Assembly: GCA_003551645.1 (NCBI GenBank)
Contig: PUND01000124.1
Location: 1 to 55,566 of the forward strand
DNA from: Phycisphaerae bacterium
Lineage (GTDB): Bacteria; Planctomycetota; Phycisphaerae; SM23-33
Direction: 5' to 3'
DNA length: 55,566 nt
Shown here: positions 14,644 through 23,300 of the stretch, one piece after another
Numbering within the stretch: the stretch's first letter is position 1
Layout of the letters: every line of letters begins with the position of its first letter
Translations under genes and position numbers: made by a program
The notes under the pieces: generated by a model
What the model was told of the DNA's origin: nothing
What the model saw: only the letters and a program-made list of their open reading frames with translations
Database searches by the model: none

Positions 14644-15555
14644 GTGGACGATGTCGCACTGACAATCCGCCCGTCTCGGCCGCGTTTCCAGCGGCTCTCC
14701 GACGGATCGCTTCGTGTCTGGGCGCCGGCCAAGATCAATCTCAACCTCCTGGTCGGCCCGCCGGGCGACGATGGCTTCCACCCCATCGACTCCCTTGTGG
14801 CCAAGGTAACGCTATATGACGAGGTGGACCTGCTGCCTCGACGGGATGGGCGAATCAGCATCACCTGCGAGGGGTACGACTGCGGACCCGACGAGCGGAA
14901 TCTGGCCGTTCGCGCGGCTCGCCTTCTGGCCGAGCTGACAGGCGCCGAAACCGGTGCGGATATCCGGCTGATAAAGCACATCCCGCCTGGTGCGGGGCTT
15001 GGAGGCGGCTCTTCGGACGCCGCGGCCGTGCTGGAAGGGCTTAATCAGGTCTGGGAATTGTCGCTGTCGGCCGGTGAGCTTGCGGCGCCGGCCGCCGAGC
15101 TTGGCGCGGATGTGCCGCTGTTTCTAAACGGTCCGTGCGCACGAATAACCGGCAGGGGGGAGATAGTCAGGCCAGTTGGGATAGGGCCTTTTATGGCGGT
15201 TCTGCACCTTCCGCCGGTGGTGTGCTCGACGGCCGAGGTATATGCGGAGTTGGACCGCGACCCGCCGTCGGAATCCGAGCAGTTGACGTTGAAGCTGCTG
15301 GAGCGTCAGCCGCCCTCTCGCTGGCGGGCGGCACTGGTGAATCAGCTTGCCCCGGCGGCTGAGCGGGTCAGCGGGGCGTTGGCCGAGGCGCACGGGCGAT
15401 TCTCCCGGGCGGTGGGGGTGGAAACCCACCTGACGGGAAGCGGCAGCGGCTCGTTCGTGCTCTGTGACGACGAGCGTGAGGCCGGGACTGTATGGTCGCG
15501 ACTGCCCGCGGACCTGCGGAGCGACTGCCTGCTGGTGCGGCGGAACGAGTGGTAG
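14644..15555 (+). CDS. ispE: 4-diphosphocytidyl-2-C-methyl-D-erythritol kinase
   Basis: 303 residues. This GHMP-family kinase phosphorylates CDP-methylerythritol in the non-mevalonate isoprenoid pathway. Key segments are APAKINLNLLV near residue 28, the ATP-binding PPGAGLGGGSSDAAAVL near residue 118, and LGADVPLFLNG, followed by a C-terminal HLTGSGSGSFVL that matches the conserved glycine-rich third GHMP motif. The start used is GTG 14644, giving a 20-residue N-terminal extension before the family core; its ribosome binding site is weak, so the true start could be slightly downstream. The window also holds dxr (53336-54556), an earlier step of the same pathway. Confidence 0.93.
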   Translation: MDDVALTIRPSRPRFQRLSDGSLRVWAPAKINLNLLVGPPGDDGFHPIDSLVAKVTLYDEVDLLPRRDGRISITCEGYDCGPDERNLAVRAARLLAELTGAETGADIRLIKHIPPGAGLGGGSSDAAAVLEGLNQVWELSLSAGELAAPAAELGADVPLFLNGPCARITGRGEIVRPVGIGPFMAVLHLPPVVCSTAEVYAELDRDPPSESEQLTLKLLERQPPSRWRAALVNQLAPAAERVSGALAEAHGRFSRAVGVETHLTGSGSGSFVLCDDEREAGTVWSRLPADLRSDCLLVRRNEW

Positions 15556-15625
15556 CCGGGCCGGCGCCGTTTCGGCGATGACCGGAAAAGTCCAGCCGGT
15601 GTATATGCCGATATTTGGTGCGGCC

Positions 15626-15654
15626 TTGACCACCTGTGCCGTATCGGGTACAAG
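15626..15654 (+). promoter_or_regulatory. Candidate promoter of tRNA-Ala
   Basis: TTGACC (15626-15631), a 17-bp spacer and TACAAG (15649-15654) lie 45 bases upstream of the mature tRNA start. The -10 is imperfect, but spacing and position suit a stable-RNA promoter. Confidence 0.5.
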
Positions 15655-15699
15655 CACATACTGACAACCTGGCCGGCGGGTGTTTTCGCCGGAGGCAGC

Positions 15700-15772
15700 G
15701 GGGCCGTAGCTCAGATGGGAGAGCGTCTGCATGGCATGCAGAAGGTCCGGGGTTCGAATCCCCGCGGCTCCA
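15700..15772 (+). tRNA. tRNA-Ala (anticodon GGC)
   Basis: A 73-nt cloverleaf. The acceptor stem GGGGCCG pairs with CGGCTCC and includes the G3-U70 wobble that identifies alanine tRNAs. The D arm contains TAGCTCAG. The anticodon arm TCTGC-ATGGCAT-GCAGA presents GGC, which reads GCC/GCU codons. The T arm is CCGGG-GTTCGAA-TCCCCG in outline. The 3' CCA is not encoded (the sequence continues A-TCC). The anticodon was assigned by aligning the 7-nt loop. Confidence 0.95.
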
Positions 15773-15783
15773 TCCTGCGACGT

Positions 15784-15812
15784 TCACTGGGCCGACAGAG
15801 TCGGCCCAGTGA
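15784..15812 (+). terminator. Strong hairpin after tRNA-Ala
   Basis: TCACTGGGCCGA (15784-15795) and TCGGCCCAGTGA (15801-15812) form a perfect 12-bp stem with a 5-nt loop, 11 bases after the tRNA. There is no T run. A smaller GCTAT-GCGGG-ATAGC hairpin follows at 15813-15827. It is likely a terminator or an RNA-processing/3'-end signal. Confidence 0.6.
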
Positions 15813-15935
15813 GCTATGCGGGATAGCACTGCGAAGTCCCGAAGGGACCAAGCAGGGCCTGTGACGGCGCATGTGATGTTTCGCGGGCCAGTTGGACCTT
15901 AACCGGCAATGCCGCGTGCTTCCAGGGAGCCAACC

Positions 15936-16415
15936 ATGGCGAAGATACTGATATGCTACTACTCACGGACGGGACACACCGAGCACATGGCTGGTGAGGT
16001 GGCCGAGGGCGCCAAGGCCGTTGAAGGCACCGAGGTGGACGTTCGTCCGGTGGGAAAGATCGAACCGAGGGAGATGCTGGACTTCGACGCCATCGTTATG
16101 GGTTCTCCGACGTACTATGGGAGCATGGCGGCGGAGCTTAAGAAGCTGCTTGACGATTCGGTCGCCTTCCACGGCAAACTCAACGGCAAGGTGGGCGCCG
16201 CCTTTGCCAGCAGCGCCAACGTCGGCGGCGGAAACGAAACGACTGTCATGGATATCATAAAGGCGCTGCTCATCCACGGCATGGTGGTTCAGGGCTCTCC
16301 GGGCGGCGACCACTTCGGTCCTGTGGCCGTCGGTGACCCGGACGATCGCTCCCGCGAGGAGTGCCACAAGTTCGGGCGGATAGCGGCCGAGCTGGCAGTG
16401 AAGCTGCACGGATGA
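15936..16415 (+). CDS. Flavodoxin/WrbA-family flavoprotein
   Basis: 159 residues from the ATG at 15936, with AGGGAG about 6 bases upstream. The FMN-binding P-loop YYSRTGHTEHMA lies at residues 8-19, SPTYYGSMAAELKKLLDD is the second flavin loop with its helix, and ASSANVGGGNETT the third. This is the flavodoxin-like NAD(P)H:quinone oxidoreductase (WrbA-related) group, which carries electrons or reduces quinones in the cytoplasm. The stop codon overlaps the start of the next gene as ATGA at 16412-16415, so the flavoprotein and a membrane protein are translationally coupled. Exact substrate unknown. Confidence 0.85.
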   Translation: MAKILICYYSRTGHTEHMAGEVAEGAKAVEGTEVDVRPVGKIEPREMLDFDAIVMGSPTYYGSMAAELKKLLDDSVAFHGKLNGKVGAAFASSANVGGGNETTVMDIIKALLIHGMVVQGSPGGDHFGPVAVGDPDDRSREECHKFGRIAAELAVKLHG

Positions 16416-17176
16416 CACTTGCCGGCGAACAATCGGACGCATCCTGCCGGCGTCGCCGGCCCGGACCAAGAGCCGTCTGGGACTTCCTCAGCCCGCTGCG
16501 CGCCCAACGGCCACTGACGGCTGTGCGGCTGTTCCTGATGGCCGAGGTGCTGGTCTTTCTAGGCGTCCTTGCGGCCTTCATGAACCTGAGTCTTCCCGCT
16601 GACGGGGAAGTCCGATTCGTGCACGTGGCCGTTTACGTGTTCGCGGGCGCCTATCCCATCCTGATGAACCTGCTGCACGGCGACAGGCCGGCCGACAGCG
16701 GTATCCGCATCGATAACCTTCTCAGCTCGGCCGGGGAGTTGGCGGCCGCCTCGGTGGTGATGGCGACCGGAGTGCTGGTTACGGGCGTGGCCGTGGATGG
16801 TTTTGACTGGGCCGGGCCTATGGCTGTGGCCGCGCACCTCGGCCGATACCTCGGATGGGGGTTCGTGCAGCAGTACTGGATGCACGCGTTCGCCGTGCGG
16901 CGGTTTCGCCAGGCGGGCGTCGGTAAAGCGCCGATGGTCCCGCTTGCCGGTGTGCTGTTCGGCCTGATGCACGCGCCGAACTGGCCGCTGGTGGCCCTTA
17001 CGGGCGGGGCGGCGATGGTCTGGTGTGCGTTGTTTCTGCGAAAGCCGAACCTCTTTACGCTGGCGGCCTCGCACGCCGTCCTGGCGGTGCTTGTGCGGTA
17101 TTCCCTGCCGGAGTCATGGATGCACAGGTTGACTGTCGGCGGCATATATCTTCGCGCCGTGTCGGAGAGCATGTGA
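16412..17176 (+). CDS. CPBP/Abi-like integral membrane protein, altered active site
   Basis: 254 residues with a basic N-terminal region and about six hydrophobic helices. The second half resembles CPBP (Abi/CAAX-processing) membrane proteins: FGLMHAPNWPLV matches the second His motif and LFTLAASHAVLAVLVR the third. The first motif, normally EExxxR, reads WGFVQQYWMHAF, with Gln-Gln in place of the catalytic Glu pair. It may therefore be non-proteolytic or only distantly related. The ATG overlaps the flavodoxin stop (ATGA), so coupling is likely. It faces a canonical CPBP gene (17265-18161) tail to tail. Confidence 0.75.
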   Translation: MTLAGEQSDASCRRRRPGPRAVWDFLSPLRAQRPLTAVRLFLMAEVLVFLGVLAAFMNLSLPADGEVRFVHVAVYVFAGAYPILMNLLHGDRPADSGIRIDNLLSSAGELAAASVVMATGVLVTGVAVDGFDWAGPMAVAAHLGRYLGWGFVQQYWMHAFAVRRFRQAGVGKAPMVPLAGVLFGLMHAPNWPLVALTGGAAMVWCALFLRKPNLFTLAASHAVLAVLVRYSLPESWMHRLTVGGIYLRAVSESM

Positions 17177-17264
17177 GCCGCATGTCCGACGTCTCGGGCG
17201 CGGCCGTATGGGGCAATCACGCATCTGGTCAACGCCTCAAACGCTTTTTCGGTTCCGCTGCAGG

Positions 17265-18161
17265 TCAGAGCAGCCGGGCCAGAAAGACGGCTACGCTCAC
17301 GCCGTTGAAGAACGCGTGTATGAGTATGGGCGAGAGCAGGCGGCCGGACCGTTCGTAGCTGTAGCCGATAACCACCGACAGGGCGAACAGGGCGGGTATA
17401 TGGTGAGGAGTCGCGACGTGCATCAGGGCAAATATGGTCGATGTCAGCAGGACGGCCGCCCACGCGTTGCGCAGGTAGCGCCTGACCATGGTCTGGAGCA
17501 GCCCCCGGAAGAGAATTTCCTCGGCGACAGGCACCAGAACGACGGTAACCAATACCAGCAGCACCAGCCATGCCGCGGGCAAGTCGTACATCGCCTCCAG
17601 CATCGGGTGGGGCGTCACCCACTGCTCGGGGACCAGCAGTGCGGTTATCCACGCCAGGCCCACACAGAACGGGAATATCGCCAGATAGGCATACGCCGCA
17701 CGCAGCGTGTCGTAAATCCAGTGTCGTAAGCTCAGCCCCATACCCCGCCTGACACCGAAGCGGAAGCACTCGGCCGCCACCAACAGCGAGACGACGATCC
17801 ATATAATGCGGTCCAGCGTCACCGCCAGGACCATGGCCCGCACTTCTTCTAAGCCCAGCGACCAATGCAGCGGCAGCATTATTACAGAACTGAGCAGATA
17901 CAGAGTCACCAGCAGGATTAGCACGGGCGCGGCCGTCAGCGTGTTAGCCCTGCCCGGGGCCTTGGCCAAGCTGAGCTTACGGGGATAGATAATGCGGCGG
18001 ATGAGCCAGATTATCGCCAGACAGATGCCCACAGCGAACAGGGCTATCTCGGCCTTGGAAGGCACTGCCTCAAGACCGCCTGGCTCCGTCGCCGCCGAAG
18101 CCCCGGTCTCGGCGAGAAGGCGGGCGGTCTTCGCCGATGCGTTTGACACCGTAAAGCCCAT
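17265..18161 (-). CDS. CPBP family intramembrane metalloprotease (Rce1-like)
   Basis: 298 residues with about seven membrane helices. All three CPBP motifs are intact: VPVAEEILFRGLLQ near residue 210, FALMHVATPHH near 245, and LSPILIHAFFNG near 280. These supply the Glu and His residues that bind zinc in the Rce1/CAAX protease fold. Residues 1-45 form an Ala/Thr/Glu-rich segment with an early hydrophobic stretch. The target is unknown; family members range from prenyl-protein processing to bacteriocin immunity. The start lies only 38 bases from the divergent trpC start, so the two share a promoter region. Confidence 0.88.
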   Translation of the reverse strand: MGFTVSNASAKTARLLAETGASAATEPGGLEAVPSKAEIALFAVGICLAIIWLIRRIIYPRKLSLAKAPGRANTLTAAPVLILLVTLYLLSSVIMLPLHWSLGLEEVRAMVLAVTLDRIIWIVVSLLVAAECFRFGVRRGMGLSLRHWIYDTLRAAYAYLAIFPFCVGLAWITALLVPEQWVTPHPMLEAMYDLPAAWLVLLVLVTVVLVPVAEEILFRGLLQTMVRRYLRNAWAAVLLTSTIFALMHVATPHHIPALFALSVVIGYSYERSGRLLSPILIHAFFNGVSVAVFLARLL

Positions 18162-18199
18162 ACAGTTACTTATAGCGCCGCTCCTTCGGGAAAGTCAGG

Positions 18200-19018
18200 A
18201 TGGCCGGAAATATACTGGACAAGATACTAAGGACCAAGCGTAAAGAGGTTGACGGACTTCGTCGCGCCGGCGATATCGAGCACTGGAAGGCGCTGGCGGC
18301 CGAGTCGCCACGGCCGAGGAATTTTTTCGCCGCCGTAACCAAGCGACCCAGGAATCTGCTGAATCTGATAGCCGAGGTCAAGAAGGCGTCGCCCTCGGCG
18401 GGGGTTATCCGCGAAGACTTCGACCCTGGACGGATAGCGCGGACCTACGCCGACGCCGGCGCCGATGCCGTCAGTGTGCTGACCGACCGCGAGTATTTCC
18501 AGGGACACCTCGATTACCTGCGCGCCGTTCGCGAGGCGATGGACCTGCCGGTCCTGAGGAAGGATTTCATCATCGACCCGCTGCAGGTGTACGAGTCGAG
18601 ATGGGCGGGCGCCGACGCCATACTGCTGATAGCCGCGGCGCTTCCGCCGGGAGAACTGCTGGATTTGATGATCCTGGCGACCGAGCTGCGGATGACCGTG
18701 CTCGTGGAGGTGCACGGGGCCGAGGAGCTTATGCGGGTCCGGTCTATGGTGGGCTTTCCGCACGCATCCTACGGGCTGCTGGGCATCAATAACCGCGACC
18801 TGACCACCTTCGAGGTGGACCTGAACACCACCGTCCGCCTGGCCGAGTTGGCCGAGGGCGCTCCGCTGGTAAGCGAAAGCGGCATCCGAACGCGGGACGA
18901 TGTGCTGCGGCTCAGGGGCGTGGGCGTAAAGGCAATCCTTGTCGGCGAGACGCTGATGCGCTGCGGCGACCCCGCGGCCGAAATCAGGTCGCTCGTGTCG
19001 GTATCGGGCGGCGAGTAG
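18200..19018 (+). CDS. trpC: Indole-3-glycerol-phosphate synthase
   Basis: 272 residues. It converts CdRP to indole-3-glycerol phosphate in tryptophan synthesis. It is a TIM barrel with the family segments IAEVKKASPSAG (catalytic Lys and substrate-binding loop), AVSVLTDREYFQG, LPVLRKDFIID, QVYESRWAGADAILLI, LLGINNRDLTTFEVD and VSESGIRT. The length is typical and it is not fused to other trp enzymes. No other trp gene is in the window and no trp leader peptide precedes it. The RBS (GGGAAAGTCAGG) is weak to moderate. It is divergent from the CPBP protease gene. Confidence 0.96.
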   Translation: MAGNILDKILRTKRKEVDGLRRAGDIEHWKALAAESPRPRNFFAAVTKRPRNLLNLIAEVKKASPSAGVIREDFDPGRIARTYADAGADAVSVLTDREYFQGHLDYLRAVREAMDLPVLRKDFIIDPLQVYESRWAGADAILLIAAALPPGELLDLMILATELRMTVLVEVHGAEELMRVRSMVGFPHASYGLLGINNRDLTTFEVDLNTTVRLAELAEGAPLVSESGIRTRDDVLRLRGVGVKAILVGETLMRCGDPAAEIRSLVSVSGGE

Positions 19019-19092
19019 CGACAGTCGGCCGGCGAACGGCTTCAGGCAAATGGCGGAGCCGACAGCGGACGGCGATCCGGCAGGACTATGCT

Positions 19093-19944
19093 TCAGTCCG
19101 CACCCAGTGCCACGATAGGCGTCATAAGCTCACCGAGGCGTTCGGGTACCACCGGGCTGTCGGAGCTGAACCGCATCAGACATCCGTGCGAGTGATCGCT
19201 GGCTATGGTCACTGCCCGGGGGCCGAGAACCTCCCAGCCGCTATCGACGTGCCTGTGTCCCAGGACGAAGAACTTCACGCCCAGCTCCTCGGCCAGGGCA
19301 TCGAGCTGTTCAGGTGTCTGTCCCCGGCCCCACGTCCATTCGTAGAGTCCGTTGCCCCGACGCATGTCTTCGGGGGTGTAGGGTCGGCGGAGTATCTCTG
19401 TGCCGGCCTGCTGCATGCGTGCCGGGTGGGGCAGCGAGTGCGTGATGAACACGCCGTTGGGGCATCGCACCGCCACAGGGAGCGACAAAAGGAACGCCTC
19501 GACACCTGATATTACCTCATCGGCCTCATCCTCGAAGGCGTAGGCGATGCCCCGGGAGAACTCATCGCATACGCCCCGGCCGCCCTTGGTAATCTCGCTG
19601 CCGGATAGCTGGGCAACGTCGTGATTGCCCATAACGAACAGGACCTGTTCGGGATGGGCGCACTTGAGCCGGGCGGCCCGCAGCAGCGGTTCCACACTGC
19701 GGTCGGGGCCTTCGGAGCCGAACGGGCCGTGGATGACTTCCTGCAGGATTAGCCGCCGCTGAGGGTGCGAGCCGAGGTCGGCGAAGCGGATAATCTTATT
19801 CAGGTTCCGCGTGTTGCCGTGCACATCGCCGGTGGCGACGACCTCCCGGCCGTCCTCGATATCGACGATATTGCCGTCACGGCGCGGATCGTCGGCGTTG
19901 TGTTCGGCGGCCTGTCGAAAGATGTCTGCCGCGGCGCTGGGCAC
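19093..19944 (-). CDS. Calcineurin-like metallophosphoesterase (PPP type)
   Basis: 283 residues from GTG 19944, with AGGAAGG just upstream. Metal-binding motifs of the PPP/calcineurin fold appear in order: ATGDVHGNTRNL near residue 37, MGNHDVAQL near 104, THSLPHPARM near 170 and LGHRHVDSGW near 230. They support a two-metal phosphoesterase, plausibly a protein phosphatase or a nucleotidase. There is no signal peptide. It is the second gene of a pair with a Ser/Thr kinase that ends 70 bases upstream on the same strand, so opposing kinase and phosphatase activities are an attractive idea, but no shared substrate is evident. Confidence 0.88.
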   Translation of the reverse strand: MPSAAADIFRQAAEHNADDPRRDGNIVDIEDGREVVATGDVHGNTRNLNKIIRFADLGSHPQRRLILQEVIHGPFGSEGPDRSVEPLLRAARLKCAHPEQVLFVMGNHDVAQLSGSEITKGGRGVCDEFSRGIAYAFEDEADEVISGVEAFLLSLPVAVRCPNGVFITHSLPHPARMQQAGTEILRRPYTPEDMRRGNGLYEWTWGRGQTPEQLDALAEELGVKFFVLGHRHVDSGWEVLGPRAVTIASDHSHGCLMRFSSDSPVVPERLGELMTPIVALGAD

Positions 19945-20014
19945 TATGGTCCTTCCTTGGTTGTCGGCAAAATATGGCTTTGGGCGCCCGCCGTGTCCTA
20001 TGGGGTCGAGCGCT

Positions 20015-20875
20015 TCAAGTGTCCTGCGGCTGCTGCTTGCCGTTAGCTGATCGATTTACCGAGTAGTTAATCACTTCCAGCCGTGAGACGACCTGTTCCA
20101 TGTTCAGCGGACGGGCCGACGGCTTGGGCCGGATGCAGTCCATGACGAGTTTGCTCAGCGAGGCAGGGACTTCGCTGTTGACCTCGTGCGGAGGCACGGC
20201 GTCCGGCTCTCCCGCCAGGGAGACGGCGCCGCCTTTTTTGGGCAGAATAGTGGGTATCGGCTCACCGGTCAGCGTCCAGTAAAGCGAAGCGCCGAAGTTG
20301 AACACATCGGTGCGCGGGTCCAGGGGGCGGCGCAACACCTGCTCCGGGGCTATGAAGTCCGGCGTGCCCTGGATGCGCTGCTTGGTCTCGCCGATGCGGC
20401 AGCTCTGGCCGAGGTCGATTATCTTCACCGTGCCGTTGGGGCCGACCATGATGTTGTTGGGCTTCATGTCGGCATGGACGAAACCCAAGGTGTTCATGTA
20501 GGCCAGCGCGACGCCCACCTCGTGGAAAATCCGCAGCACCTCGCGGATTTCCCCGGGCGGGTCACCCTGGATTGTAAGCCCATCGCACAGCTCCATTATC
20601 AGCAGAATCTCGCGAACGCTCAGCCAGTGCTTCCTGCGGCGGAGGTGGTGGACCTTCCGGATGACCTGATGATCAAGCTGGGACGCGACTTCGTATTCGT
20701 TACGCGCCTGGTCGAGGAACCTCGTATCCGAGGTCTTGCGTTTGACCACCCGCTTTAGCGCATACTGAGCGCCCGTCCGCTTTTCACGGACCTTCCATAT
20801 GGTGCTGCGGGCCCCGCTGCCGAGGAACTGAACCACCTCGTAGCCGGGCACTTCCAGGGTTTGAGCCGTGTCCAT
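20015..20875 (-). CDS. Hanks-type Ser/Thr protein kinase, soluble
   Basis: 286 residues containing only a kinase domain. Residues 19-24 GSGARS form the glycine loop, Lys41 in YALKRVV is the ATP-binding lysine, and Glu60 or a neighbour in RNEYEVA forms the C-helix contact. The catalytic loop is HADMKPNN (Asp136) and the magnesium loop is IDLG (Asp154 instead of DFG), followed by TPDFIAPEQV. There is no transmembrane segment, PASTA or other sensor domain, so it is cytoplasmic and probably regulated by a partner. HRD is replaced by HAD, so it is a non-RD-type kinase that may not need activation-loop phosphorylation. It precedes the phosphatase gene. Confidence 0.92.
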   Translation of the reverse strand: MDTAQTLEVPGYEVVQFLGSGARSTIWKVREKRTGAQYALKRVVKRKTSDTRFLDQARNEYEVASQLDHQVIRKVHHLRRRKHWLSVREILLIMELCDGLTIQGDPPGEIREVLRIFHEVGVALAYMNTLGFVHADMKPNNIMVGPNGTVKIIDLGQSCRIGETKQRIQGTPDFIAPEQVLRRPLDPRTDVFNFGASLYWTLTGEPIPTILPKKGGAVSLAGEPDAVPPHEVNSEVPASLSKLVMDCIRPKPSARPLNMEQVVSRLEVINYSVNRSANGKQQPQDT

Positions 20876-21093
20876 GTCTTCGGTGTCTGTGTCGGTATGA
20901 AGTAAAAAACTATGAGGTAGGATATACGACTTATTCTAACGCCCCGAAGGGCTGAGTTTAAGTCGAAAAGTCCCGCCGTCTTCGCTATCGGCATGCCTGC
21001 GCGTCGGCTTCAGCGAGTTCGCGCCCGCCGATAAGCCGACTTTGCCGTCGATTGTACCCGCCGCTATAATCTCGCCGATACCTTCCAAAGTCA

Positions 21094-22302
21094 ATGAATT
21101 CGAAACTCAGAAAGAGACTGCTGTTCGCGGGCAAGCTGCTTCTGGCGGCCGTGCTGCTCGCATGGGTGCTTAACCAGGTCCACTGGCACGATTACGTCCT
21201 GGACCCCGATGGCGACACGCACCCGGTCCTGGCGGTCGAGCCATCGCCGGATGAGCCGGAACAGATCACCATCGCCACAGGATTCCTGGGACTGGGCGAG
21301 CAGGTGGTTCGTGATGCGGATGATTTCCTCAAGCCGTTCGAAGATGCGCCTACGCCTGTACATGAGGGCTTCGCATCGAGCTTGGGCCGTACGCGGCCGT
21401 GGGTGCTGACCGCGTCGGTGGTCTGCTTCCTCGCGGCGTTTCTGATGATGTCGGTGAGGTGGTGGTTCCTGCTGGGACTGCTGGACATCCGGCTTGCGGT
21501 CTGGGAGACGGTCCGACTGACCTTTCTGGGGCTTTTTTTCAACATCGTCGTGCCCGGAACGGTCGGCGGCGATCTGGTCAAGGCCTACTACGCGGCAAAA
21601 CACACACCGGGCAATCCCGGCCCGGCCGTGCTGAGCATCTTCATGGACCGCGTTCTAGGGCTGTTCGGTCTGACGATGATGGCTGCGGTCATGCTGGCGG
21701 TGGTGCTTGTCGGCGGACTGGCCGCCTTCGCGGATGTCCGCGTGCCGACGCTGACGGTGCTGGTGCTGCTGGCGGGGGTCTCGACGATGATGATGATTCT
21801 TCTCAGCAGGCGGCTTCGGCGTGCTCTCCGGCTGCGAAAGTTCTATCAGAAGCTGCCGATCGCCCACCATATATCCGCCGCCGGCGACGCCGCGCGGACC
21901 TATCGAAGTCAGGTTAGGGGGCTTATGAAGGCCGGTCTTATCAATGTGGTATCGCAGACCCTCTATGTCGGCGCGATTGCCCTGGTAGGCGTAAGCTTGG
22001 CGCTGGATGTCGAGTGGTTCAGCTATTTTGCATATATCCCCCTGGTTTATATCCTCGGGGCGATTCCCCTGACTCCGGGAGGGGTGGGACTTGTGGAGAC
22101 GTTTTTTGTCCAGTTCTTCCAGTCACCCACGGTCAATCCCAGCGAGATACTGGCGATGGCACTCATCGCCCGTCTGATTCCCATCCTCTGGGGCCTTCCC
22201 GGAGCCCTCGTGGCCGTTACCGGCGCCAAGGTCCCCAAGACCGAGACAATGCAGTCCGAGTTGGGACTGAGCGACCAGCAGGCCCCCGAAACCGCCGGCT
22301 AG
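21094..22302 (+). CDS. UPF0104/LPG-synthase-type integral membrane protein
   Basis: 402 residues, about eight membrane helices. An 80-residue periplasmic-looking segment follows the first helix. Family signatures include VVPGTVGGDLVKAYYAAKHTP near residue 165 (core cited as PGTVGGDLVKAYY), AVLSIFMDRVLGLFGL, and IPLTPGGVGLVE near 325. These match the lysylphosphatidylglycerol synthase transmembrane region family (PF03706), also called UPF0104. The C-terminal catalytic domain of MprF-type enzymes is absent, so this is the stand-alone transmembrane form, with no proven function; flippase roles have been proposed for relatives. No strong RBS precedes the ATG. Confidence 0.88.
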   Translation: MNSKLRKRLLFAGKLLLAAVLLAWVLNQVHWHDYVLDPDGDTHPVLAVEPSPDEPEQITIATGFLGLGEQVVRDADDFLKPFEDAPTPVHEGFASSLGRTRPWVLTASVVCFLAAFLMMSVRWWFLLGLLDIRLAVWETVRLTFLGLFFNIVVPGTVGGDLVKAYYAAKHTPGNPGPAVLSIFMDRVLGLFGLTMMAAVMLAVVLVGGLAAFADVRVPTLTVLVLLAGVSTMMMILLSRRLRRALRLRKFYQKLPIAHHISAAGDAARTYRSQVRGLMKAGLINVVSQTLYVGAIALVGVSLALDVEWFSYFAYIPLVYILGAIPLTPGGVGLVETFFVQFFQSPTVNPSEILAMALIARLIPILWGLPGALVAVTGAKVPKTETMQSELGLSDQQAPETAG

Positions 22303-22414
22303 CGGTGGTCGGGCCTTTTCCGGTCCGGTTTTTAAGTGCCGGTTAATTTCTGCCGAGGAAGAATCTGTTGCGTATCCGCCCTTGGCTTTACGGCGGCCAT
22401 AGAGGTCGAGCCAG

Positions 22415-23173
22415 ATGCCGACACTCAAAGACCTGACCATCGATGAAATCGCCGAGGCCCTTCGCGGGGCCGCCGACCGTGAAGTGCCCGTAACACTTAC
22501 CGTCAGGGAAGACGACCGCTGGGTGACATGCCGCACCTGTCTGCTGTCCGTCGGCGACACACACCTGCTGCTTCAGATGCCCGTTGCGGCCGAAGGCGCG
22601 CCCGTGCACGAGTTCACGCCCGCCGAAAAAGCGGGCATGAGCTTCAAGCTCCGACATCACAAATACATCTGCAAAGTGACGATCGTCGGCCAAGCTCGGC
22701 GTCAGCAGGAACCGGTGCTGCAGGTCTGCTGGCCCAACTGGATGCAGAAAATGCAGCGCCGTGCGTTTCAGAGGGCGGATGTGCCCAGCGGGCGTCTGGC
22801 CCGCGCGGCGTTCTGGTCCGGAACCAGCGCGGACGAGCCGGCCGGCGACAGCCCGGAACGACCGGTCTGGACCGGCATCATCAGTAACATAAGCGCAGGC
22901 GGCTTCCAGGTGGAAACCGACGCATCCGCCGCCGAGGCGCTGGATACGGGCGAGCCGATGGGGGTTCGGCTCGCCTTCGGTACGGCCCGAAAGGCGATCT
23001 ACGCCGACGCCCAGCTCCGACACGTGGCGCCGACCGACGGCCGGACGATGCTTGGCTTTCAGTTCGTGGGGCTTGGCCAGTCCGGCGAAGGCCGCCGCAT
23101 CCTTCAGGAGATAAGCTCCACGGTAACCGAGTTGCACCGATTCACTGAGCGGACGGCGGGGGAGCGAACCTAG
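22415..23173 (+). CDS. PilZ domain protein (YcgR-like)
   Basis: 252 residues. The N-terminal half is a YcgR_2-like beta domain (residues about 1-105). A PilZ domain follows: MQRRAFQRADVP near residue 115 supplies the RxxxR c-di-GMP-binding motif, and ISNISAGGFQVE near 155 supplies the (D/N)xSxxG motif. Proteins of this type bind cyclic di-GMP and change motility or exopolysaccharide output. No flagellar or pilus genes flank it. A short insertion in the PilZ domain (about residues 130-150) is rich in Asp, Glu and Pro. The start ATG has a moderate purine-rich upstream sequence. Confidence 0.9.
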   Translation: MPTLKDLTIDEIAEALRGAADREVPVTLTVREDDRWVTCRTCLLSVGDTHLLLQMPVAAEGAPVHEFTPAEKAGMSFKLRHHKYICKVTIVGQARRQQEPVLQVCWPNWMQKMQRRAFQRADVPSGRLARAAFWSGTSADEPAGDSPERPVWTGIISNISAGGFQVETDASAAEALDTGEPMGVRLAFGTARKAIYADAQLRHVAPTDGRTMLGFQFVGLGQSGEGRRILQEISSTVTELHRFTERTAGERT

Positions 23174-23231
23174 ACGAAGGCCTGGGTCCGCCGGTTGACC
23201 GTCCGACCTCAGCGCGGGAGGGAGCAGTGAG

Positions 23232-23258
23232 GCCCGCGTCTCGCAGCGAGGCGCGGGC
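23232..23258 (+). terminator. Hairpin after the PilZ gene
   Basis: GCCCGCG (23232-23238) pairs with CGCGGGC (23252-23258), and an inner CTCG/CGAG stem closes the loop. The stem is GC-rich, but no long T run follows (TTCCGCTT), so it is a weak or Rho-assisted terminator at best. Confidence 0.4.
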
Positions 23259-23300
23259 TTCCGCTTGTAACGACGGCGCGGCTGCCATATCCTGCCCGCG

